The notes beneath the pieces were generated by a model. The model was not told where the DNA came from. It saw only the letters and a program-made list of their open reading frames with translations, and searched no databases. A stretch of 64,000 nt of DNA from Burkholderia sp. PAMC 26561 (GTDB taxonomy: Bacteria > Pseudomonadota > Gammaproteobacteria > Burkholderiales > Burkholderiaceae), in assembly GCF_001557535.2 (NCBI RefSeq), contig NZ_CP014306.1, positions 558,001-622,000 on the forward strand, given 5' to 3'. Below are positions 53,938-63,758 of this stretch, in pieces (position 1 is the stretch's first letter; every line of letters starts with the position of its first letter). A program made the position numbers and the translations under genes.

Positions 53938-55212
53938 ATGAGCATGGTTGATATCGACCCTCCCGGCTTTCAGCCGCCCCGCCCCGTCGCAGGCGACGAA
54001 GGCTCGCGGCGCACGGTCCTGTACGGCGAATACACCGTGTTCAGCGTGTTCCAGCCCGTCTTCTCGGTGTCGCACCGGCGCGCCATCGGATATCACGCAT
54101 CACTGCGCGCCCGCGACGACACCGGCCGCCAGGTGCCATCGCACGAGGTGTTCACACAGGCAGCGCGGCGCGGCGACCTGCTGGAACTCGGACGTCTCGC
54201 CGAATCACTGCATCTGGGCAACTTCTTTTCCTTCGACAGCAACGACGAATGGCTCTTTCTAAGCCTTCATCCGGCGGCATTGATGGACACGAGTTACGGC
54301 GACGCGCTCCTCGCATCGCTGAAAAATGTCGGGCTGCCGCCCCAACGCGTGGTGCTCGAAGTGCCCGAACAGGCCGGCGGCGAGACGACGCGTTTTGCAG
54401 AGATCATCGATTCATTGCGCAAGTCCGGCTTCCTGATCGCGCTCGATGGCTTCGGCGTAAAGCATTCGAATATCGACCGCGTGTGGCATCTGCGGCCGGA
54501 TATTGTGACGCTCGACCGATGCATCCTGCAGCAGGCAAGCGAGCATTCGCATATCGAGCGGGTATTGCCGGGACTGGTTTCGCTGCTGCATGAATCGGGT
54601 CAGCTCGTGCTGATGGGCGGACTGAGCACCGAACGCGATGCGCTCATCGCGCTGGAGTGCGGCGTCGATTTCGTGCAGGGCGCGTACTTCGCGGGCCCGA
54701 GCGTGGAAGCTGTGAAGCCGCAAGCGGCACAAGGCGTGATGGACGCGTTGTCGGCTGCATCGCGTGAACGCGTGGCCGCGCGTGAGCGGGCGCAATCAGC
54801 GCGGCTCGCCCCCTATGTAGGCGCACTCGAAGGCGCGGCGGGGCGACTGGTGGAGGGCGCCGGTCTCGCCGATGCAACCCGTGGCCTCCTCCAACTCCAC
54901 GAAACGGCACGCTGCTTCCTACTCGATGCCTCCGGCCGCCAGATAGGCGACAACATCTTGCCGGCCGCGCGTGCATCGCAGCGCGCGAAGCGTTTCAGGC
55001 CACTACTGCATTCGGAAGGCGCGAGCTGGGAACGCCGGCCGTATTTCATCGAGGCGCTGCGCACGCCTGATCGTGTTCACCTGACGGCGCCGTATCTGTC
55101 GATCAACGAAGCGCACTTATGCGTGACGGCGTCGATCGCTGCATCGACGCCGCGCGGCATCGAAGTACTGTGCGTGGACATCAACTGGGACGTAACGACG
55201 CAACGGCGCTAA
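53938..55212 (+). CDS. Degenerate EAL-domain protein with C-terminal PDC/Cache-like domain
   Basis: A 424-residue protein with an EAL-type domain at about residues 35-265 and a sensor-like domain at about 285-420 (RPYFIEALRTPDRVHLTAPY, LCVTASIAASTPRGIEVL), the arrangement of Bacillus YkuI. Residues needed for c-di-GMP hydrolysis are missing: the EAL motif reads GYHASLR (Glu lost), the LxVNLSP segment reads LFLSLHPAAL, and DDFG reads LDGFG. It is therefore probably a c-di-GMP or ligand receptor and not a phosphodiesterase. It converges with a hybrid histidine kinase gene. Partner and signal are unknown. Confidence 0.85.
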   Translation: MSMVDIDPPGFQPPRPVAGDEGSRRTVLYGEYTVFSVFQPVFSVSHRRAIGYHASLRARDDTGRQVPSHEVFTQAARRGDLLELGRLAESLHLGNFFSFDSNDEWLFLSLHPAALMDTSYGDALLASLKNVGLPPQRVVLEVPEQAGGETTRFAEIIDSLRKSGFLIALDGFGVKHSNIDRVWHLRPDIVTLDRCILQQASEHSHIERVLPGLVSLLHESGQLVLMGGLSTERDALIALECGVDFVQGAYFAGPSVEAVKPQAAQGVMDALSAASRERVAARERAQSARLAPYVGALEGAAGRLVEGAGLADATRGLLQLHETARCFLLDASGRQIGDNILPAARASQRAKRFRPLLHSEGASWERRPYFIEALRTPDRVHLTAPYLSINEAHLCVTASIAASTPRGIEVLCVDINWDVTTQRR

Positions 55213-55233
55213 GTCTGCGCCGAGCATCGATCT

Positions 55234-57291
55234 TCAGGCAGGCGCCGCCATCAACGCCGCCTTCACGGTGCGCGCGAGATCGCCGATTTGAAACGGCTTC
55301 CTGAGTACCGCGTACCCATCCACTCGTTCTTTCGATACATCCACGTCTGCGTATCCGGTCGCCAGGATCACCGGCAATTGCGGGTGCGTGCGCTTCACTT
55401 CGGAAATCACTTCGAGCCCGTTCATGCCGGGCATCGCAAAGTCGACCATCAGCAGGTCGGGGTTATCTTTGTGCAGCCGCTCGAGCCCAAGCCGCCCCTG
55501 GGCTGCTTCTGTCACGGTATATCCGAGCATCTTCAGGCAGTCGACGAGGAAGTTCCGTACATCGACGTCATCTTCAATGACAAGGATCCGCTGATGTCTG
55601 TCCGAGCGCTCTTCGAATGGCTCGGGCACGGTGACTTCGGCCACGTGCCGCTCGCGCAGAGGCAGCCATAGTTCAACGGTCGTGCCCTTGCCTTCTTCGC
55701 TGTGGATCCGCGCCGTGCCGCCGGCCTGCGTCGCAATCCCGTAAACCTGGCTCAAGCCGAGGCCCGTGCCCTTGCCCACCGGCTTTGTGGTAAAGAACGG
55801 ATCGAAAACGCGTGAGAGCAACTCCGGGGCAATGCCTGTACCAGTGTCGCTTACGCCGATTACCACGTACTGCCCCGCCGGAACGGTTTTGTCCGGCGAG
55901 GCGCGCCGGTCCACAGTGATCGTCAGCAGGCCGCCGTCAGGCATCGCGTCGCGCGCGTTGATTCCTAGGTTCAGCACAGCGAGTTCGAGCTGGTTGGCAT
56001 CTGCGTCGGTCCAGGCTTCGTCCACGTTGAAACGCGTGCCGAAATGAATGCCCGTTCCCAGCGATAACGCCAGCATGTCGCGCATGCCATGCAGCATCGA
56101 AATGACGTCTATGGCCTTTAGATCCAGATTGCTGCTGCGTGAAAACGTCAGCAACTGACCGGTGAGCTTGGCGCCACGCTCGGTTGCGCGCTTAACCGTC
56201 TGCGCCATGTTCTGCACGCGCTCGTCGCGGCTCACGCGCGTGATCAGTTCGGCGTTGCCCATGATCACGTTCAGTAGGTTATTGAAATCGTGCGCGATAC
56301 CACCCGTCAGTTGCCCGAGCGCTTCCATTTTTTGCGCCTGCACGAGCACCGCCTGGACCTTTGCGCGTTCGTTGATTTCCTTCATGAGTCGGTCGTTCGC
56401 CGACGCCAGTTCCTGCGTCCGCTCGGCGATCCGGCTTTCCAGGGTGTCGTTAAGACGCTCGACCACGAGCTGGCTTGCGAGGATCTTTTCGTTGACCGCA
56501 TGCCGGTCGGTGACATCCAGCGATACACCGATGATTCTCGTCGTCACTGCGCCGGTCGTACTATTTACAGAGCGCATTGGATGGCCGCGTGACTCGACCC
56601 AATGTATCGATCCGTCCGGCCACATCGCCCGATATTCCACCGAGAGATTCGTGTTCTCTTCGATGCAGCGTTCGAGCGCCCTGTGACGCATCTCGCGGTC
56701 TTCAGGATGAATTGCTTCCACGAGCTGCGCGTAATCCACAGTCGGCGCCTTGAGCCCGAAGATCTTGCGAAACGCCTCGGTTGAGCGCAGCGCGCCAGTC
56801 TCGACATCGAGTTCCCACGATCCCAGCCGTCCGGCCGCGAGCGCCAGATGCAACCGCTCCTGCGATTCAACGCGCTCGACAAGCTGACGCCGCGCCTCGT
56901 ACTGCCTCATCCGCGCGCGCAACGAAGACGCCACCGCGCGCCGCAAAGTTTCGGCATGCAGCGGCCGTTCGAGCACAATCACGTTGCCGAGCTTTTCGAG
57001 CAACTCGAGCGCGTGCTTTGGACGCCGTTCCATGCGTTTCGTGGCGAGCAGGATGAGTGGGAAATCGGACCAGGTCGGCTGCTGTTCGAGCCAGTGGAAA
57101 AACTGCGGCATGTCCTCGTCGGTGAGGGCTTCTTCAGCAATCAACGCCGTGCCCGCGCTTGCGCGCAGTTCGGCATTGAGCATTGCTGCGTCGGTGCACA
57201 CCAGACATTTGCGGCCGTCGCGGCTCAGGACTTCACCGATGACGTCGGCATCTCGGCCGCGGGGGGCAAGGATCAGGACTCGGTTCTCCAC
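55234..57291 (-). CDS. Hybrid sensor histidine kinase (REC-like, PAS, HisKA, HATPase, REC)
   Basis: A 685-residue protein with no membrane helices, so a cytoplasmic sensor. The N-terminal about 125 residues form a receiver-like fold lacking a clear phosphoacceptor context (VLILAPRGRDADVIGEVL). A PAS/PAC unit spans about 145-265 (GSWELDVETGALRSTEAFRK). The HisKA motif is GGIAHDFNNLLN with His334. The HATPase has NLGINARDAMPDGG and GTGIAPELLSRVFDPFF. A C-terminal receiver has phosphoacceptor D617 in LMVDFAMPGMNG. It starts at a GTG 2 bp after the KaiC-like gene stops, so both are one operon, which suggests that the KaiC-like ATPase feeds signals to it. Confidence 0.93.
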   Translation of the reverse strand: MENRVLILAPRGRDADVIGEVLSRDGRKCLVCTDAAMLNAELRASAGTALIAEEALTDEDMPQFFHWLEQQPTWSDFPLILLATKRMERRPKHALELLEKLGNVIVLERPLHAETLRRAVASSLRARMRQYEARRQLVERVESQERLHLALAAGRLGSWELDVETGALRSTEAFRKIFGLKAPTVDYAQLVEAIHPEDREMRHRALERCIEENTNLSVEYRAMWPDGSIHWVESRGHPMRSVNSTTGAVTTRIIGVSLDVTDRHAVNEKILASQLVVERLNDTLESRIAERTQELASANDRLMKEINERAKVQAVLVQAQKMEALGQLTGGIAHDFNNLLNVIMGNAELITRVSRDERVQNMAQTVKRATERGAKLTGQLLTFSRSSNLDLKAIDVISMLHGMRDMLALSLGTGIHFGTRFNVDEAWTDADANQLELAVLNLGINARDAMPDGGLLTITVDRRASPDKTVPAGQYVVIGVSDTGTGIAPELLSRVFDPFFTTKPVGKGTGLGLSQVYGIATQAGGTARIHSEEGKGTTVELWLPLRERHVAEVTVPEPFEERSDRHQRILVIEDDVDVRNFLVDCLKMLGYTVTEAAQGRLGLERLHKDNPDLLMVDFAMPGMNGLEVISEVKRTHPQLPVILATGYADVDVSKERVDGYAVLRKPFQIGDLARTVKAALMAAPA

Positions 57292-57293
57292 GG

Positions 57294-58802
57294 CTACGCG
57301 TCCTTACGATCGACACGCCCGAGGATCTCGGTGTCGCCACGATACGACGGCAGTCCGGCCAGCACGCCATCAAAATCGCGCAGCGCTTCGCTCACTTCTA
57401 TCCCTCCGCGAGCCAGCCGGAATTGCCGGATCGTGCGCTCGTGTGCGCTGCCACGGCTCTTGACAGCCGCAAGCGCGGTTAGGACTTCGCCCTGATGCTC
57501 GAAATAGCGGAACAGGATCATGGTATCGCTGAGATAGCTGATATCGATATCCGTCTCCACCTCGCCCACGATTCCATGCTGCCCGAGCACGAGCATGGTC
57601 ACCACGCCGCGCTGGTTCAGGTAGCCGAGCAGTTCATGCATCTGCAACAACAGATAACGCTCGCCAGGCATCGCCTGAAGGTACGCATTCAAACTGTCGA
57701 TGGCCACATAGCGCACGCCCTCATCTTCCACGGCCTCGCGCACATCGCTTGTGAACTGTCCCGGCGACATCTCGGCCGGATCGATCTGGCGCAAGGTTAG
57801 CTGGCCGCTTTCAAGGAACGGCGAGACGTCCATGCCGAGCGCCTTCGAACGCAGCAAGAGCGTGCGGAGGGTTTCATCGAAGAGGTAGTACATGCAGCGC
57901 TCGCCGCGCTTTAGCGCCGCCATCAGGCAGCACACCACGGTGGTCGTTTTCCCCACGCCCGATGGTCCGATCAGCAACGTGTTCGTGCCAGGAATGAGGC
58001 CGCCGCCGAGCAACGCGTCAAGGCCCTCCGATCCCGTGCTCAACGGCGTGCTGGAAAATTCCGCGTGATGTTCGGCCGCGACGAGCCGCGGATACACATC
58101 GATACCACCCGTCTCCAGCGTGAAATCGTGGAACCCCTCGCGAAACTTGAGGCCACGCATCTTTGCAACGCGCAGCCGCCGGCGCGCGCCGCCGTAATCG
58201 TGTACCAGCTGATCCAGGCTGACCACGCCATGCGCGATGCTGTGAAGCTGAAGGTCGCTTGGGTCGGAGGTGTTGTCGTCGAGCAGGAGGACCGTGCAGT
58301 CGCGCGTTGCGAAGTAGCGCTTAAGCGCAAGGATTTGCCGGCGGTATCGAAGCGGATTCTGCGAAAGCAGCCGCAATTCCGACAAGCTGTCCAGCACGAT
58401 CCGGGCAGGCTTGATCGCCTCGACCTGGTGCATCACACTCTTGACGGTCTCACCAAGCTCCACTTCCGCCGGATGCAATATCGACTGTTCGTACTCGGGG
58501 TCCAGTCCTTCGTCCGAAAGCAGCTCGACAATGGAAATTGCGTCGACTTCCCAGCCATGGGCATCAGCTACGGCGAGCAGTTCCGAGCGCGTCTCGGAGA
58601 GCGTGATGTAAAGCCCGGCCTCGCCCACCTCTGCGCCCTTGAGTAAAAATTGCAGCGCCAAGGTGGTTTTGCCCGCCCCCGGTGACCCTTCCACCAGATA
58701 GACGCGGTTAGGCGTCAGGCCCCCGCCCAGGATGTTGTCGAGTCCGTCAACGCCGGTCGACATACGTGGCGTAGCAGGCACCGGCTGGCGTTTGTTTCTC
58801 AT
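57294..58802 (-). CDS. Double KaiC-like RecA-fold ATPase
   Basis: A 502-residue protein with two KaiC domains. The first has STGVDGLDNILGGGL and Walker A GSPGAGKTT (residues 39-47). The second, from about 260, has STGSEGLDALLGGGL and Walker A GPSGVGKTT. The same duplicated architecture occurs in the cyanobacterial clock protein KaiC, but such proteins in proteobacteria usually lack KaiA/KaiB and pair with histidine kinases, as here. The start ATG at 58802 gives MRNKRQPVPATPRMSTGVDG; a longer frame to 58925 overlaps the sodB terminator. No strong ribosome binding site is seen. It is transcribed together with the hybrid kinase. Confidence 0.92.
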   Translation of the reverse strand: MRNKRQPVPATPRMSTGVDGLDNILGGGLTPNRVYLVEGSPGAGKTTLALQFLLKGAEVGEAGLYITLSETRSELLAVADAHGWEVDAISIVELLSDEGLDPEYEQSILHPAEVELGETVKSVMHQVEAIKPARIVLDSLSELRLLSQNPLRYRRQILALKRYFATRDCTVLLLDDNTSDPSDLQLHSIAHGVVSLDQLVHDYGGARRRLRVAKMRGLKFREGFHDFTLETGGIDVYPRLVAAEHHAEFSSTPLSTGSEGLDALLGGGLIPGTNTLLIGPSGVGKTTTVVCCLMAALKRGERCMYYLFDETLRTLLLRSKALGMDVSPFLESGQLTLRQIDPAEMSPGQFTSDVREAVEDEGVRYVAIDSLNAYLQAMPGERYLLLQMHELLGYLNQRGVVTMLVLGQHGIVGEVETDIDISYLSDTMILFRYFEHQGEVLTALAAVKSRGSAHERTIRQFRLARGGIEVSEALRDFDGVLAGLPSYRGDTEILGRVDRKDA

Positions 58803-58886
58803 AATATTGATTGTCGCTATGCACGCTTTCGCAATACCGCAAGGCAGGAGCAAGGAACAGGCCCACCTTCGGCGGACGCTTAATGC

Positions 58887-58914
58887 AAAAAGCCCTCTAT
58901 GTAGAGGGCTTTTT
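58887..58914 (-). terminator. Bidirectional intrinsic terminator after sodB
   Basis: The arms AGCCCTCTA (58891-58899) and TAGAGGGCT (58902-58910) form a perfect 9-bp stem flanked by AAAA and TTTT, so it can work on either strand. It sits 80 bp downstream of the sodB stop. Confidence 0.9.
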
Positions 58915-58994
58915 ATTTCGGACACGGCGTGAATTTTTAGACCCCATGCCGTTCCGAACGGTTATTGCTGACGAATCAAAGAGCTTGTGAAAGC

Positions 58995-59576
58995 TCAGGC
59001 ACCGAAATTCTTCGATGCAAATTCCCAGTTCGCGATATTCCAGAATGCTTCGATGAACTTCGGACGCGCATTGCGATAGTCGATGTAATACGCGTGTTCC
59101 CAAACGTCGATGGTCAGGAGCGCCTTCGCGTCCGTGGTCAGCGGCGTAGCGGCATTGCTGGTCGAGACGATATCGAGCGAGCCATCCGGCTTCTTCACGA
59201 GCCACGTCCAGCCCGAACCGAAAGTGCCGGTTGCGACCTTCGCGAACTCTTCCTTGAACTTGTCGAACGACCCGTACTTGGCGTTGATCGCGTCGGCGAG
59301 CGCGCCGGCGGGAGCACCGCCACCCTTGGGCGAAAGGCTATTCCAGAAGAACGTGTGGTTCCAGACCTGGGCTGCGTTGTTGAACACGCCACCCGATGCC
59401 TTCTTGACGATTTCTTCGAGCGGCAGGTTTTCGAATTCAGTACCCGGAATCAGCTTGTTCAGGTTCGTCACATAGGTTTGATGATGCTTGCCATAGTGAT
59501 ACTCAAGCGTTTCTTCCGACATGTTCGGAGCAAGCGCGTTCTTTTCGAACGGCAACGGCGGGAGGGTATGTTCCAT
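58995..59576 (-). CDS. sodB: Iron superoxide dismutase
   Basis: A 193-residue Fe-type superoxide dismutase, cytoplasmic, converting superoxide to oxygen and hydrogen peroxide. Metal ligands are His27 in [11 protein letters not shown], His74 in NHTFFWNSL and the Asp/His pair of [12 protein letters not shown]. The [11 protein letters not shown] block with Gln69 supports iron over manganese. Length is normal. The ATG at 59576 has AGGAAG upstream. It is monocistronic with a strong terminator. Confidence 0.98.
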   Translation of the reverse strand: MEHTLPPLPFEKNALAPNMSEETLEYHYGKHHQTYVTNLNKLIPGTEFENLPLEEIVKKASGGVFNNAAQVWNHTFFWNSLSPKGGGAPAGALADAINAKYGSFDKFKEEFAKVATGTFGSGWTWLVKKPDGSLDIVSTSNAATPLTTDAKALLTIDVWEHAYYIDYRNARPKFIEAFWNIANWEFASKNFGA

Positions 59577-59662
59577 GGTGCGAGCTTCCTTCTATGTTGA
59601 ATTATCGGGGGACGTGAGGAGTGAAGCAATAGAGCACTCGATTGTAGGCGAGTTGGGATAAC

Positions 59663-59682
59663 CCCGCAAATTGCGGGTTTTT
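59663..59682 (+). terminator. Hairpin with T5 tail on the plus strand, no matching gene
   Basis: CCCGCAA / TTGCGGG (59663-59677) is followed by TTTTT (59678-59682). It looks like a plus-strand terminator, yet both neighbouring genes (sodB, xseA) are on the minus strand. It may end an antisense or small RNA, or act on the minus strand for xseA read-through. Confidence 0.5.
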
Positions 59683-59817
59683 ATGAGCATGATCGATTAC
59701 GAAGCCATGGCAGCCGCGTAAAAAACGCTCCTGCAGACACGCTAGCCCGTCAAAACTACGGGCCTTTGGAAACGTGATCCGCAGCCCTCTTCATTGCGCG
59801 CATGGAGCGTGCCGCGC

Positions 59818-61194
59818 TCAGAATTCGTCAGATAAACGGGGTTGTACATCGGCGAGCAAGACATCCGCCGCGCCTTCTGCCAGATGCACGGTCAGCGGCC
59901 GCTTCGGCTTCAGCGCATTCGGTGAACGCACCGCGCGCCCCGTTTGGGCATCGATCAACGCGGCGTAGCCACGCTCGAGCGTGCGTTGCGGACTCAGCAC
60001 CTGCAATCTCGCCGATAACTCCGACACCCGCGCCGCCGCACGTTCATGCCTGCGCCCCTGCGAGTCGCCTAGGCGCTGCGCGAGCCGCATCAGATGTTCA
60101 CGCTCGGCGGCGAGATCAGGACGCCAGCGTTGCCAGCGCATGTGCACGAGCGCAAAGCGTGCGCGAGCGTCACGCACCGGACGCGCTCCCGCCGACGCAA
60201 GTCGCGCTGTCAATTGCCGCAAGTGAACGCGCTGGCGTTCGAGCCGCTCGGTGGGGCTAACGAGCCGGCGCGCGAGCCAGTCGATTTGCTGCGCGCGCCG
60301 CCCCATCATCCGGCCGAAACCGCGTGCGAGCGATGCATGCCGATGATCCAGATCGCGCAGCAGCAACACGCGTTGCGGGCTGACGAGTTCGGCCGCTGCC
60401 GTGGGCGTGGGCGCGCGGACATCGGCGGCGAAATCGGCGATAGTGAAATCCGTCTCGTGCCCTACGCCGCTGACAACGGGCATCGCGCTTTCGGCGATCG
60501 CACGCGCAAGGACTTCTTCGTTGAACGCCCACAAGTCTTCGATGGAACCCCCGCCCCGGCAAACAATCAGCACATCGACTTCGCGGCGTGCGCTGGCGTC
60601 GTCGACCATGGCGGCGAGTTTTGCGGCCACGCCCGCGCCCTGCACCGGCGCCGGGTAGACGATCACCGGCACATGCGGCGCGCGGCGCGAAAGCGTCGTC
60701 AGCACGTCGCGCAAGGCGGCCGCCTGCAACGACGTCACGATACCGATTGCGCGCGGATGCTGCGGCAGCGCGCGCTTTCTCTCGGCGGCGAACAAACCTT
60801 CGGCTTCGAGCTTCGCCTTGAGTCTTAGGAACGCTTCATACAAGCGCCCTTGCCCAGTCCGTCGAACCGCTTCTACACCGAGTTGCAGCTCGCCGCGCGG
60901 TTCGTACATGGTGACGAGCCCGCGCACCTCGATCCGGTCGCCTTCGCGCGGCGTGAACTCGGCGTACTGGGCGCGGCCACGGAACATCACGCAACGCATT
61001 TGCGCCTGCGCATCCTTGATCGAGAAATACCAGTGACCGCTCGCCGCTTTCGTAAAATTCGAGACTTCGCCCGATACCCACACCAACGGAAACGAGCGCT
61101 CGAGCATTGAACCAATCGCGCGATTGAGCGCTGAAACGGGAATGACCGCGTCGGCGCCAGCGGGGTCTGGTTTAGAGAATGGATCGGTGCTCAT
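59818..61194 (-). CDS. xseA: Exodeoxyribonuclease VII large subunit
   Basis: A 458-residue large subunit of exonuclease VII, which degrades single-stranded DNA with XseB. The N-terminal OB fold ([40 protein letters not shown]) is followed by the catalytic domain with [20 protein letters not shown] and [16 protein letters not shown], the [12 protein letters not shown] block, and a helical C-terminal region. The ATG at 61194 (MSTDPFSKP) was preferred to the longer frame from 61293. It is monocistronic here. Confidence 0.96.
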   Translation of the reverse strand: MSTDPFSKPDPAGADAVIPVSALNRAIGSMLERSFPLVWVSGEVSNFTKAASGHWYFSIKDAQAQMRCVMFRGRAQYAEFTPREGDRIEVRGLVTMYEPRGELQLGVEAVRRTGQGRLYEAFLRLKAKLEAEGLFAAERKRALPQHPRAIGIVTSLQAAALRDVLTTLSRRAPHVPVIVYPAPVQGAGVAAKLAAMVDDASARREVDVLIVCRGGGSIEDLWAFNEEVLARAIAESAMPVVSGVGHETDFTIADFAADVRAPTPTAAAELVSPQRVLLLRDLDHRHASLARGFGRMMGRRAQQIDWLARRLVSPTERLERQRVHLRQLTARLASAGARPVRDARARFALVHMRWQRWRPDLAAEREHLMRLAQRLGDSQGRRHERAAARVSELSARLQVLSPQRTLERGYAALIDAQTGRAVRSPNALKPKRPLTVHLAEGAADVLLADVQPRLSDEF

Positions 61195-61710
61195 CGAAGG
61201 AAAAGGCCGGTTGATTGCGGTGTCTACGGGTCGAAATTCGGGCGAACGGACGTCCATTCGGCTGGCGAAGTGTAGCAAGTGTCCACAACGCACAAGTTAC
61301 CGAAAACACGCACACACGAATATGAAATTCACATGAACGCGCTTTAAGCCTTTGTTTTGAATGCCTTTCTTATTTCCCGAAGAGCTGTTCGCCGACGTTA
61401 GTCCGACCAGAGGCCGAATTCCCGCCAATGCACGCCAACTTGTTCACAGAGTTATCCACAGGACCGTCTGTGTAAAACTGCAGAAGCAGACCGGTTTCCT
61501 TCGACTGGCGCAGAGCGCACCGCCGCGCTAGAGTGCCGGGTTCGAGGATCGCCCGCCGACCGCTTTCCGTTCAGCTTTTTAGGAGAACCGCCCCGATGCA
61601 AAGGTGCCGGCCGTCAAGCTTGGTTTCACCAGTCTCAGCAGTATCGTCATGTTTCGAGCATCGGCCCATCCAGTCCCGAGCCTTCCCGCGACGTGCAGGG
61701 AGCGCGCGCC
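61195..61710. other. Divergent intergenic region between xseA and lpxK
   Basis: About 515 bp. In many Burkholderia lpxK is preceded by exbB/exbD-type genes; none is seen here. Short frames (for example 61533-61718) lack features of real genes. It contains two DnaA-box-like 9-mers and, near 61579, a GGAGA without a following gene. Confidence 0.5.
61440..61460 (+). promoter_or_regulatory. Pair of DnaA-box-like sequences
   Basis: TTATCCACA (61452-61460) is a perfect DnaA box. TTGTTCACA (61440-61448), three bases before it in the same orientation, is a looser match. They lie upstream of lpxK. Binding by DnaA or titration is possible; chance occurrence cannot be excluded. Confidence 0.4.
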
Positions 61711-62727
61711 ATGTCTGACTTCAAACCGCCGATAGAAAATTTCCTCGCCCGTGAATGGCGCCGGCGCGGCTGGGTCGCGTGGTCGCTGACGCCGTTTGCC
61801 GCTGTTTTCGGTTTGATCGCTGCAATTCGACGTATGTTTTTCGCGCTCGGCTGGATCAAGCAGACCAACGTTGGCGTGCCCGTTGTCGTGGTCGGCAACG
61901 TCACCGTGGGCGGTACCGGCAAGACGCCGACCGTGATCGCGCTCGTTGAAGCGCTGCGCGCCGCCGGTTACCAGCCGGGCGTCGTCTCGCGCGGTTATGG
62001 CGCAAAGATCCATGAAGCCACGCTTGTCACGCCCGAAAGCAAACCCGCCGAAGTCGGCGATGAACCCCTTCTCATCGCTCGCCGCACGCACGCGCCGGTC
62101 GTCGTGTCGCCGGATCGCGTGGCGGCGGCGCAGGCGTTGCTGAAGGCGAATCCATCGGTGGATGTGATCGTGAGCGACGACGGCCTGCAGCATTACCGCC
62201 TGGCGCGCAGCTTCGAGCTCGTGGTGTTCGATGACCGCCTCGGCGGCAACGGATTCCTGCTTCCGGCTGGCCCGCTGCGTGAATCGATGTCGCGGCATCG
62301 CGACGCCACCCTGATCAACAGCCCGTACGAACGCGCGCTGCCGCCGTGGCCGAACACGTTCTCGCTCGACCTCACAACCGGCGACGCCTGGCTGCTCGAC
62401 GACCCCGCTGTGCGCCGTCCGCTCGCCGCGTTCAAGGGCGAGCGGATCGGGGCGGCGGCGGGCATCGGATCGCCGGAACGGTTTTTCGCGTCGCTGCGTG
62501 CCGAAGGCCTGACCCTCTCGACCCGTGCGTTCCCCGATCACTACGATTACCGCGACAACCCGTTTGCCGGCATCGAAGCCGATTCGATCCTGATCACAGA
62601 GAAGGATGCAGTAAAATTCGGGGCCTGGCGTGACGCGCGCATCTGGGTCGTTCCCGTGGAAGCCGTGCTCAAACCCCGCCTCATCGCATTAGTCGTGGAG
62701 AAAATTCGTGGACGCACGCCTGCTTGA
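61711..62727 (+). CDS. lpxK: Tetraacyldisaccharide 4'-kinase
   Basis: A 338-residue inner-membrane-associated kinase that phosphorylates the lipid A disaccharide. An N-terminal helix ([20 protein letters not shown]) precedes the Walker [19 protein letters not shown], then [15 protein letters not shown] and [20 protein letters not shown] with the catalytic Asp residues. The ATG at 61711 has AGGGAG at the right distance; a GTG at 61693 would add six residues. It is the first gene of lpxK-trm112-kdsB and overlaps the next gene by 20 bp. Confidence 0.97.
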   Translation: MSDFKPPIENFLAREWRRRGWVAWSLTPFAAVFGLIAAIRRMFFALGWIKQTNVGVPVVVVGNVTVGGTGKTPTVIALVEALRAAGYQPGVVSRGYGAKIHEATLVTPESKPAEVGDEPLLIARRTHAPVVVSPDRVAAAQALLKANPSVDVIVSDDGLQHYRLARSFELVVFDDRLGGNGFLLPAGPLRESMSRHRDATLINSPYERALPPWPNTFSLDLTTGDAWLLDDPAVRRPLAAFKGERIGAAAGIGSPERFFASLRAEGLTLSTRAFPDHYDYRDNPFAGIEADSILITEKDAVKFGAWRDARIWVVPVEAVLKPRLIALVVEKIRGRTPA

Positions 62728-62914
62728 AATCCTTGTCTGCCCGATTTGCAAGACCCAGCTCACCTATGACCGCGCGGCGCAGGAACTCATCTGCAACGTC
62801 GACAAGCTCGCGTACCCGATCCGCGACGGCATTCCCATCATGCTGCCAGACGAAGCACGTCAGACGGTTGAAGGCACGCCCGTCGATCCGTTGAAACCCG
62901 TTAGCGGAAACTGA
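62708..62914 (+). CDS. Trm112-family small protein (YcaR type)
   Basis: A 68-residue protein [20 protein letters not shown] to [17 protein letters not shown], the bacterial Trm112/UPF0434 family, found between lpxK and kdsB in many proteobacteria. A Cys pair (CPIC) suggests partial zinc binding. In eukaryotes Trm112 activates methyltransferases; the bacterial role is uncertain. The start is a GTG at 62708 inside lpxK. Confidence 0.94.
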   Translation: MDARLLEILVCPICKTQLTYDRAAQELICNVDKLAYPIRDGIPIMLPDEARQTVEGTPVDPLKPVSGN

Positions 62915-62948
62915 TCCTCAACGAACACCTGGACGCGAACGCCCCAAC

Positions 62949-63758
62949 ATGAACGCCCACACGCCGGTCGTGCCGCCCTTTATTGCTGTCGTGCCCGCGC
63001 GGCTCGCGTCCACGCGGCTGCCGAACAAACCGCTGGCCGACATCGGCGGAAAGCCGATGGTCGTGCGCGTCGCCGAGCGGGCGCGTTTGTCGGGCGCATT
63101 GCAGGTGCTGATCGCAACGGATTCGCCGCGCGTGGTCCATGTCGCGAGGGAACACGGCTTCGACGTGCTGCTCACGCGCGCCGATCACCCGAACGGCACG
63201 GATCGTCTCGCCGAAGTCGCCACGCATTTCGGCTGGAGTGACGAGACCATCGTGGTCAACGTGCAAGGCGACGAACCGCTGATCGATCCCGCGCTCGTGC
63301 GCAACGTGGCGGCGCATCTGGCAGCGCACCCGTCGTGCGCGATCGCCACAGCCGCGCATCCCATCCACGATCCCGCCGATGTTTTCAATCCGAACGTCGT
63401 GAAAGTCGTGCTCGATGCAAAAAGCGTCGCGCTCTATTTCTCCCGCGCGCCGATTCCCTGGTCGCGCGATGCCTGGCAAAAGGAATGGCCGAACGTGGCC
63501 GCGCTGGCATCGCGCCCGCCGATTCCGGCCAATGTGCTGCGGCACATCGGCCTGTACGCGTATCGCGCGAAGTTTCTGCGGGCTTATCCCACGCTGAGCG
63601 TCGCGCCCATCGAGGAAGCGGAAGCGCTCGAACAGCTTCGCGCGCTCTGGCACGGCGAGCGCATCGCCGTTCTGATCACGAACGACGCACCGCCGCCAGG
63701 TGTCGATACCCCCACCGACCTGGCCCGCGTACGCGCGATGTTTCCGGCTTCCTCCTAA
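62949..63758 (+). CDS. kdsB: CMP-Kdo synthetase (3-deoxy-manno-octulosonate cytidylyltransferase)
   Basis: A 269-residue enzyme that activates Kdo with CTP in the cytoplasm. The nucleotide site is [34 protein letters not shown] and PIPWSRDAW are conserved blocks. CMP-Kdo serves lipid A/LPS core and, in this genome, also the KpsC/KpsS capsule linker. It is 34 bp downstream of the Trm112 gene, in one operon with lpxK. Confidence 0.97.
   Translation: MNAHTPVVPPFIAVVPARLASTRLPNKPLADIGGKPMVVRVAERARLSGALQVLIATDSPRVVHVAREHGFDVLLTRADHPNGTDRLAEVATHFGWSDETIVVNVQGDEPLIDPALVRNVAAHLAAHPSCAIATAAHPIHDPADVFNPNVVKVVLDAKSVALYFSRAPIPWSRDAWQKEWPNVAALASRPPIPANVLRHIGLYAYRAKFLRAYPTLSVAPIEEAEALEQLRALWHGERIAVLITNDAPPPGVDTPTDLARVRAMFPASS

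Noticed and set aside
61533..61718. 61-codon frame upstream of lpxK as an exbD remnant
   Set aside because: The translation shows no ExbD-like membrane helix or conserved residues.
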